Assembly: GCA_017448375.1 (NCBI GenBank)
Contig: JAFSLR010000415.1
Location: 1-20,722, forward strand
Direction of reading: 5' to 3'
DNA from: Synergistaceae bacterium
GTDB lineage: Bacteria > Synergistota > Synergistia > Synergistales > Aminobacteriaceae
Length of the DNA stretch: 20,722 bases
Below are positions 15,979-20,722 of the stretch, piece after piece (within the stretch, counting starts at the first letter, position 1; each line of letters starts with the position of its first letter). Under the pieces are notes generated by a model. It worked only from the letters and a program-made list of their open reading frames with translations. It did not search any database and had not been told where the DNA came from. The translations under genes and the position numbers were made by a program.

Positions 15979-17081
15979 AGCGCATCACCTGTCCCCGTTG
16001 CAATATCGCAGAGCCTCACCGAAGCACCTTCATTCCCCGAATGTTTCAGCAATTCCTCACGTACTGCCTTCAAACCTTCCGTATCATCAATATCACGTTT
16101 GACTCTCTCAGCAATCATGGCCGGATTAACATTCCCCCAAAGCTCAGAGAGAATATTCTTCTTGAATGTCCTGTTAGGCAGTGAGATAAAGCCGTTCCAT
16201 TTCTTGACGGTGTGAAGGAGAGCTTTAAGCCTGATGAAATTTCCGACAATGGGAAGTCCCGTAAAGAATGCCGCGACACCTGAGACTGGAATATGAGCGA
16301 GGAATTTTTCGGGGGCAATAACGAGTCCCGGCAGCCCTGAGTGCATCATCTCAAAGTTATTCGTTCCAGGCGGCGTAACGGCGTAATCAGAGTTCCTCAT
16401 CGCGACTCCGGCTCCGGCTCTCACGGGTTCAAGACCTTCTTTTCGCCACGTAACAATCTCATTCTCCGGCATAAACTGAGGGAACAATGAGCGTATTCTT
16501 GCGTTAGGGATAAGGCGTAAAATTTCGTCTCTGAGTTCACATAGCCAATGTATCGCGGCTTTTCTGATGTTAGGGCGGCTTCCCGGAAGGAAGAGTATAC
16601 GCGGAGAGGCAATGTCTTTGTGCCAGTTCCACGAATTTAACGCAGAGGGTACAGCGTCCATATTGACGGCATCTTTGACCAAGTCCCCAATGCTTACGGT
16701 CTCAGGGAATGTTATCTGCTCCGGGTAAGCTGTGAGGAGTTTTGCGCCGGGGATATTCTTTTTGTGCCTGTAACTGTAAACGGTGAGTGAAGCCCCTGAA
16801 GATTTAGCCATTCTGAGGCCGAAAGCAATATCGCCTCCCATTTGAATAATACTGTCAGTGCGTTCATTAGCGACACCGTTCCAAATAACTGACGCTGAGG
16901 AAGGGCCTTCGAGTTTCTCAACTCCCAAGAGTGAAGCGGCTTCTCTCTCATGGCCTGAAGAGAAAGGGCACGGCAAAAGCCATAATGATATAGAATGTCC
17001 CCTCTTACGTAATTCTGAAGCGACAGGGCGAACCCATCCCCACAACTCGCCCGGGCCGTTTGTCAAAATAGTAACTCTCAT
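15975..17081 (-). CDS. LpxB-like glycosyltransferase (lipid-A-disaccharide synthase related)
   Basis: The product is 368 residues. The N-terminus, TNGPGELWGWVRPVASEL (7-24), resembles the GE-x(n)-G acceptor-side motif of LpxB (SGEASGDxxG) and its relatives. LFLPGSRPN (163-171) matches the LLPGSR block, and VTPPGTNNFEMMHSGLPGLV (235-254) takes the place of the nucleotide-sugar-binding SGTATLE...PMVV segment. LpxB joins UDP-diacylglucosamine and lipid X to form the lipid A disaccharide. Whether this protein or the domain fused to LpxK does that cannot be decided from sequence. A good Shine-Dalgarno sequence (AAGGTGAT) lies upstream of the ATG at 17081. It heads the minus-strand LPS block, with msbA overlapping its stop by 4 bases. 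Confidence 0.75.
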   Translation of the reverse strand: MRVTILTNGPGELWGWVRPVASELRKRGHSISLWLLPCPFSSGHEREAASLLGVEKLEGPSSASVIWNGVANERTDSIIQMGGDIAFGLRMAKSSGASLTVYSYRHKKNIPGAKLLTAYPEQITFPETVSIGDLVKDAVNMDAVPSALNSWNWHKDIASPRILFLPGSRPNIRKAAIHWLCELRDEILRLIPNARIRSLFPQFMPENEIVTWRKEGLEPVRAGAGVAMRNSDYAVTPPGTNNFEMMHSGLPGLVIAPEKFLAHIPVSGVAAFFTGLPIVGNFIRLKALLHTVKKWNGFISLPNRTFKKNILSELWGNVNPAMIAERVKRDIDDTEGLKAVREELLKHSGNEGASVRLCDIATGTGDAL

Positions 17082-17137
17082 TAATAAATCACCTTCTGAA
17101 AAATTTAATGTGCATAATGTAACACAAAAAATTCATA

Positions 17138-17160
17138 TTGATTAGCTAACATGAAATCAA
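17138..17160. promoter_or_regulatory. Inverted repeat in the divergent gap upstream of the LPS operon
   Basis: TTGATT (17138-17143) and AATCAA (17155-17160) form 6-base inverted arms around 11 bases. Read on the minus strand, the same element is TTGATT - 17 bases - TATGAA, a fair -35/-10 pair for the LPS operon. The 100-base gap 17082-17181 is AT-rich and must hold promoters for both directions. Whether the repeat is an operator or chance is unknown. Confidence 0.25.
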
Positions 17161-17181
17161 AATTTACGGAGGGGACTAACG

Positions 17182-18432
17182 ATGAGGAAAGCTATAGCAC
17201 TTATTCTGATAATGTTTCAGGTGAGCAGGGCGGACGCATTCGGCTGGGACGACATAACACAGTATGCAACAGACACATGGGACAGCATAGCGGATTACGT
17301 AGTGAGCTGGTTCAGCCCCGACAATACAACGCCGCAGAATGATATAGTTACGGTGAAGGACGGTATATTGCCGCCTAATATCGCTGATAATTGGGACAAA
17401 CTTACGGGCGAGCTTAACGACACGTTGACATTGAGGGACAAACACGAGACTTTACCCGAAAGCGCGTGGTTCGGAGAAGACAAGGTCAGCAACAGCCAGA
17501 AGATTAACGAACTCTTAGACCGTGCAGTCGAAATACTTTCTGGGGGCGACGCAGGGAATACCCGCGCACAGGCCATGAAGTTACGCGCAAGAATCTCATC
17601 ATTAAGGGCAGAGCTTGATACCTTGAGGAACGAGAGAATTACTGCCCCTGAAAGCACGTACCTTTTCTGGCGTAACACGAAGAGCAAGATTGACGCAAAA
17701 ATCGCTGAGACCGAGAAAGAAATCTCAAGGACTGAGGACGAAATCAGAGCGATGACCGCAAAATTATCGCAGGAACTCCAGAATATCGGATTAGATCTTA
17801 CGGACAGCCAGACGGACATACTGATAAATTCGGTAACGGGTGAGGACATATTGCAGAACACGATAATATTCGACAACGTAAAAGCAGTAGTAACGAAGCT
17901 CGAAGAATTATCGCAGAAAGACACAAACACGCTTGAAATCACGAAACGTTACACGGGAATGTATTTGGTGCTGAATGACCTTCTGATACACACTCAGGAA
18001 GGATTAGTGCGGAAAATGGATAAGGAATACAAACCGATGTTAGCGGAAATCGTGAAAGAGGCTGAAGAATTGCGGAGGCAGGCGTTATCGAAAAGCAAGG
18101 ACAAGAGATATACGGAGTCGCAGCGGAAATCATTTTCACAGAACGCAGAGGCCAACTCAACGACAATCGAGGCCGCGAAACTTTACGGGAAACTTTTGGA
18201 CAGCCAGCGTTTATCGGTGATGAACAGCATAAAGAGCTTGAGGTTAAACCGTGATTTGGCGGAGAACACTTACAGGACGGTAAGAAGTTCGGGTGAATTG
18301 AGGAGGCTTATACGTTCGGGGCTTGAAGCGTTTGATACCGTAACGAATCTTGAGATGCCTGAGCTGAGGATATTTGAGAGCGGTGCAATGAGGGCGGAAT
18401 TTGACGAAATCAACAGGAGACTCATAAAGTAA
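17182..18432 (+). CDS. Secreted coiled-coil protein of unknown function
   Basis: I do not recognise this 416-residue protein. Residues 1-19 form a signal peptide ending ADA, and there is no later membrane segment, so it should be periplasmic or secreted. The mature N-terminus is aromatic and acidic (GWDDITQYATDTWDSIADYVVSWF). About 125-205 is a strongly charged helical region rich in Lys, Glu and Arg with heptad-like spacing, ending SRTEDEIRAMTAKLSQELQ, and about 275-365 is a second one. Between them lies a more ordered block, DLTDSQTDILINSVTGEDI (205-223), then a helical stretch with RYTGMYLVLNDLLIHTQ. No cysteine is present, no lipobox and no catalytic motif. GGAGGGG lies 6 bases before the ATG. 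It is a one-gene unit between the divergent LPS operon and a terminator. An envelope scaffold or chaperone-like role would be speculation. Confidence 0.85.
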   Translation: MRKAIALILIMFQVSRADAFGWDDITQYATDTWDSIADYVVSWFSPDNTTPQNDIVTVKDGILPPNIADNWDKLTGELNDTLTLRDKHETLPESAWFGEDKVSNSQKINELLDRAVEILSGGDAGNTRAQAMKLRARISSLRAELDTLRNERITAPESTYLFWRNTKSKIDAKIAETEKEISRTEDEIRAMTAKLSQELQNIGLDLTDSQTDILINSVTGEDILQNTIIFDNVKAVVTKLEELSQKDTNTLEITKRYTGMYLVLNDLLIHTQEGLVRKMDKEYKPMLAEIVKEAEELRRQALSKSKDKRYTESQRKSFSQNAEANSTTIEAAKLYGKLLDSQRLSVMNSIKSLRLNRDLAENTYRTVRSSGELRRLIRSGLEAFDTVTNLEMPELRIFESGAMRAEFDEINRRLIK

Positions 18433-18447
18433 GAGTTAAGAGAGGAT

Positions 18448-18479
18448 TTGCCCGTCTGAAATACGGCGGGTAATTTTTT
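18448..18479 (+). terminator. Intrinsic terminator after the coiled-coil gene
   Basis: TTGCCCG (18448-18454) can pair with CGGGTAA (18467-18473), with one G-T wobble, and is followed by a run of six T (18474-18479). It stands 16 bases after the stop at 18432. On the minus strand no T-run follows the hairpin, so it appears to serve only the plus-strand gene, although its T-run overlaps the hicB stop codon. Confidence 0.75.
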
Positions 18480-18711
18480 ATGCCATTTTCAGAATGAGAG
18501 GTTCTGCAATTTCTATTCCCTCATCAATAGCTGCCTCAAGCCAAGCGCGTTTTGCGTCAATAGCATTAGCCCATAACCCTTCGAGAGTATCTGAACATGT
18601 TATGCACCCTGTGAGTTCGGGGTATCTTGCGGCAAATCCGCCTTCTTCCGTGTCGGGTATAATTTCGAGCTTGTAGGGCAGTGCCATATAGTAATCTAAA
18701 TCTTTCAGCAT
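18478..18711 (-). CDS. hicB: HicB-like antitoxin, short form
   Basis: This 77-residue protein has the HicB N-terminal fold pattern: DYYMALPYKLEIIPDTEEGGFAARYPEL-TGCITCSDTLEGLWANAIDAKRAWLEAAIDEG (split here after PEL). HicB proteins bind and neutralise their cognate HicA toxin. Most full-length HicB antitoxins continue with a ribbon-helix-helix or helix-turn-helix DNA-binding domain; here the protein ends soon after EIAEPLILKMA, so that domain is absent and self-repression by HicB alone is doubtful. The ATG at 18711 lies 3 bases after the hicA stop, with AGGGGAG about 8 bases upstream inside hicA. It is tail to tail with the coiled-coil gene. Confidence 0.88.
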   Translation of the reverse strand: MLKDLDYYMALPYKLEIIPDTEEGGFAARYPELTGCITCSDTLEGLWANAIDAKRAWLEAAIDEGIEIAEPLILKMA

Positions 18712-18714
18712 TAT

Positions 18715-18960
18715 TTATTCTCCCCTTTCTATTTCTTCGACAGCTTCTTTGACCATAATAACATATACGCGCTTTACTGGGTCATTTTCAGGAATAGTAA
18801 TAGGGGGCTTTCCTTTCTTCCTGAATGTTCTGTGGCTGCTTCCTTTTGAAGGCGAGTACATTTTATAGCCGTAAGTCTCAAGCACTTTCCTTAGCTCATC
18901 AAAGCGCATATCTTTGCTCATAGCCTTAATACGCATAAGGAGCTTCATAAATTTTGACAT
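18715..18960 (-). CDS. hicA: HicA-like mRNA interferase toxin
   Basis: The product is 81 residues. The HicA double-stranded RNA-binding-like fold shows as MRFDELRKVLETYGYKMYSPSKGSSHRTFRKKG, then PPITIPENDPVKRVYV (split here after KKG). His43 in GSSHRTF is the conserved catalytic histidine. HicA toxins cleave mRNA and arrest growth until HicB neutralises them. The toxin gene precedes the antitoxin, the usual hicAB order. The ATG at 18960 has GAGG a few bases upstream; internal ATGs at codons 5, 9, 14 and 18 allow shorter forms closer to the usual HicA start. It is divergent from the GH3-GH13 gene. Confidence 0.9.
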   Translation of the reverse strand: MSKFMKLLMRIKAMSKDMRFDELRKVLETYGYKMYSPSKGSSHRTFRKKGKPPITIPENDPVKRVYVIMVKEAVEEIERGE

Positions 18961-18991
18961 TTTCCGGCCTCATTTCAGAACAAGTTGTGCT

Positions 18992-19013
18992 AAAGTATAT
19001 TAAATTATATTTT
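18992..19013. promoter_or_regulatory. AT-rich imperfect dyad between hicA and the GH3-GH13 gene
   Basis: AAAGTATA (18992-18999) and TATATTTT (19006-19013) are inverted arms with one mismatch around TTAAAT. The 66-base gap must contain promoters for both directions; TATAAT is readable on the minus strand at 19009-19004. The dyad could be an operator for the toxin-antitoxin locus or simply AT-rich promoter sequence. Confidence 0.25.
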
Positions 19014-19026
19014 ACGGAGGCAGAAA

Positions 19027-20722
19027 ATGAGAATTATATTAGCCTTAATGATTATGCTATTGACATTCAACACAGCAAGCGCAGATTTCTCCCTTTCATC
19101 AATGACACTTCGCGAGAAAGTCGGACAGCTCTTTGTGATACGTCCCGACCAGTTAGAAACCTCGCTATCACCCGACCAGATTCACGACCCGCGAAAATTC
19201 GGCGTGAAGTCAATCTCACCCCTAATGCGCCAAACCATGAAGGAATATCCCGCAGGAGGCTTCGTGATTTTCGGGAAAAACTTTGATTCACCCAAACAGC
19301 TCAAGCGATACACATCGGCCTTGAAGGAAATGTGCATTGTTCCCCCGATAATGGCAGTCGATGAGGAAGGCGGGCAAATCTCACGCATAGCAAACAAAAA
19401 GGGCTTCAATGTTCGGAAATTTCCCAGCACAAAAGCTATCGGGCAGTCCGGCCATGTCAAAGAAGCAGCCTCATACATAGCGTCATACCTCAAGGATTAC
19501 GGCTTCAACCTCAACTTCGCACCCGTCGCAGACATCAACACTAACCCCGACAACATAGTCATAGGCGACAGGGCATTCGGCAGCAATCCCGCAGAAGTCT
19601 CACGCATGGCCGGTGAATACCTTGACGGACTCCACGAACATAACATCGCAGGAAGCCTCAAGCATTTTCCCGGGCACGGCGACACAAGAGGCGACACTCA
19701 CAAGGGATATGTTGCGGCCTATAAGGCTTGGGACGAACTCTTGCGCGCGGAAATAATCCCGTTCCGTAACAACCTCAAGAAAGCCGATACCATCATGACG
19801 GCTCACATCACAATGAAGAATATTACGAGCGATGATTTTCCCGCAAGCCTTTCACGTGAGATTGTTACGGGGAAATTGCGCAACGAACTCGGCTATGACG
19901 GAGTCATAATCACTGACGCTATGAACATGGGAGCAGTTGCGGATAATTATTCGTCATCAGAGGCCGCAATACTCGCAATCGAGGCCGGAAATGATATAGT
20001 CTTAATGCCTTATGATTACCGCGAGGCTTTTGACGGAGTTGTTGAGGCGGTAAAATCGGGCAGAATTTCAGAGGCTAGAATTGACGAAAGCGTGAAGCGA
20101 ATAATGAGGCTCAAAGAGAAAATATCAGGAAGCAAATTAAAATGGTGGCAGAAAGGAGCAGTCTATCAGGTTTACCCGAAAAGTTTTCTTGACACAGACG
20201 GAAACGGTACAGGCGACATCAACGGCATAACATCAAAGCTCGATTACCTTCACGATTTGGGCGTTAATGCTTTGTGGCTGACTCCTGTATACCCTTCCCC
20301 AATGGTCGATAACGGTTACGACATTTCAGACTACACAGCAATCGGTGAAAATTTCGGGACAATGCAAGACTTTGACAGATTGATAAGCGAAGGGGAAAAG
20401 CGCGGGATTAGAATCGTTATGGATTTAGTGTTCAATCACTGCTCGGATCAGCACGAATGGTTCAAGGAGTCAAAATCCTCACGAAACAACCCAAAATCTG
20501 ACTGGTTCATATGGCGCGACCCTAAGCCGGACGGTTCAGCCCCTACAAACTGGCGGAGTATATTCGGCGGTTCAGCGTGGGAATATTGCCCCGAACGTAA
20601 GCAGTATTATCTTCACACGTTCGCAAAAGAACAGCCCGATTTGAACTGGGAAAATCCCGAAGTGAGACACGCATTATATGACGCTGCAAATTTCTGGCTC
20701 TCGAAAGGTGTCGGAGGCTTCC
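19027..20722 (+). CDS. Secreted GH3 (NagZ-like) and GH13 glycoside hydrolase fusion, 3' end off the right edge
   Basis: The frame is open from the ATG at 19027 (TACGGAGG 6 bases upstream) to the window end, 565 codons. Residues 1-19 are a signal peptide (ASA). The GH3 N-terminal domain spans about 25-365 and resembles beta-N-acetylhexosaminidase: VDEEGGQISR (111-120), KHFPGHGDT (212-220) with the His/Asp dyad region DTH (223-225), and ITDAMNMG with nucleophile D297. From residue 373 a GH13 domain begins without a stop: WWQKGAVYQVYPKSF, NGTGDINGI, and region I DLVFNH (466-471). It resembles oligo-1,6-glucosidase or alpha-glucosidase enzymes. The window ends at GVGGF, where GFRxD with the GH13 nucleophile is expected. 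GH3 of this type removes beta-N-acetylglucosamine; GH13 cleaves alpha-glucosides. The pairing on one exported chain is unusual and its joint substrate is unknown. Confidence 0.88.
   Translation, partial: MRIILALMIMLLTFNTASADFSLSSMTLREKVGQLFVIRPDQLETSLSPDQIHDPRKFGVKSISPLMRQTMKEYPAGGFVIFGKNFDSPKQLKRYTSALKEMCIVPPIMAVDEEGGQISRIANKKGFNVRKFPSTKAIGQSGHVKEAASYIASYLKDYGFNLNFAPVADINTNPDNIVIGDRAFGSNPAEVSRMAGEYLDGLHEHNIAGSLKHFPGHGDTRGDTHKGYVAAYKAWDELLRAEIIPFRNNLKKADTIMTAHITMKNITSDDFPASLSREIVTGKLRNELGYDGVIITDAMNMGAVADNYSSSEAAILAIEAGNDIVLMPYDYREAFDGVVEAVKSGRISEARIDESVKRIMRLKEKISGSKLKWWQKGAVYQVYPKSFLDTDGNGTGDINGITSKLDYLHDLGVNALWLTPVYPSPMVDNGYDISDYTAIGENFGTMQDFDRLISEGEKRGIRIVMDLVFNHCSDQHEWFKESKSSRNNPKSDWFIWRDPKPDGSAPTNWRSIFGGSAWEYCPERKQYYLHTFAKEQPDLNWENPEVRHALYDAANFWLSKGVGGF

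Noticed and set aside
17295..17942. A 215-codon open frame on the minus strand
   Set aside because: It lies wholly inside the coiled-coil gene, has no ribosome-binding site, and its serine/valine-rich sequence is what the reverse frame of Glu/Lys-rich codons gives.
18434..18480. Bidirectional terminator serving hicB as well
   Set aside because: On the minus strand the hairpin is followed by AAATCC rather than a T-run, so only the plus-strand direction is supported.
1..20722. CRISPR array, insertion sequence, phage or attachment site, tRNA or rRNA
   Set aside because: No regularly spaced repeats, transposase motifs, long terminal inverted repeats or RNA gene signatures were seen; the window is nearly fully coding.

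Overview
The window reads as a stretch of bacterial chromosome from a diderm organism, most likely a member of the Synergistota; this is inference and no database was searched. The evidence is a mix of traits. A tmk-yaaR-holB-yaaT cluster and RNase J are typical of Firmicutes-like genomes. They occur together with genes for an LPS outer membrane: an MsbA-type flippase, LpxK, and two LpxB-like glycosyltransferases. A diderm Firmicute (Negativicutes or Halanaerobiales type) is the main alternative. Several genes clearly start at TTG behind a strong Shine-Dalgarno sequence.

Layout. (1) 1-5185, minus strand: one tightly packed run, prfB (RF2, with a conserved programmed +1 frameshift), a secreted S55/SpoIVB-type peptidase-domain protein, tmk, yaaR, holB and a left-truncated yaaT (RicT/PSP1). 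(2) 5284-12115, plus strand: a Na+/phosphate cotransporter-type protein with a PhoU-like tail, penicillin-binding protein 1C, RNase J, undecaprenyl-diphosphatase UppP and a Maf nucleotide pyrophosphatase, mostly joined by stop-start overlaps. (3) 12102-17081, minus strand: an LPS block of a stand-alone LpxB-like glycosyltransferase, an MsbA-like ABC exporter, and a 701-residue fusion of LpxK with a second LpxB-related glycosyltransferase domain. The fusion gene overlaps maf tail to tail. (4) 17182-18432, plus strand: a secreted, cysteine-free, coiled-coil-rich protein I do not recognise, followed by a probable intrinsic terminator. (5) 18478-18960, minus strand: a hicA-hicB toxin-antitoxin pair with a short HicB. 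(6) 19027 to the right edge, plus strand: a secreted protein in which a complete GH3 (NagZ-like) hydrolase runs in frame into a GH13 alpha-glucosidase-type domain, cut by the window end.

Regions 2 and 3 fit together as envelope biogenesis: peptidoglycan polymerisation, recycling of the undecaprenyl carrier, and lipid A assembly and flipping. Region 1 is housekeeping (translation termination, dTMP supply, clamp loader). No rRNA, tRNA, CRISPR array, insertion sequence or phage gene was seen, and no gene-free stretch exceeds about 100 bases.

The points most worth following up are the GH3-GH13 fusion with a relic-like start site at the junction, the LpxK-LpxB fusion with an altered P-loop and a second LpxB paralogue in the same operon, and the unrecognised secreted coiled-coil protein.
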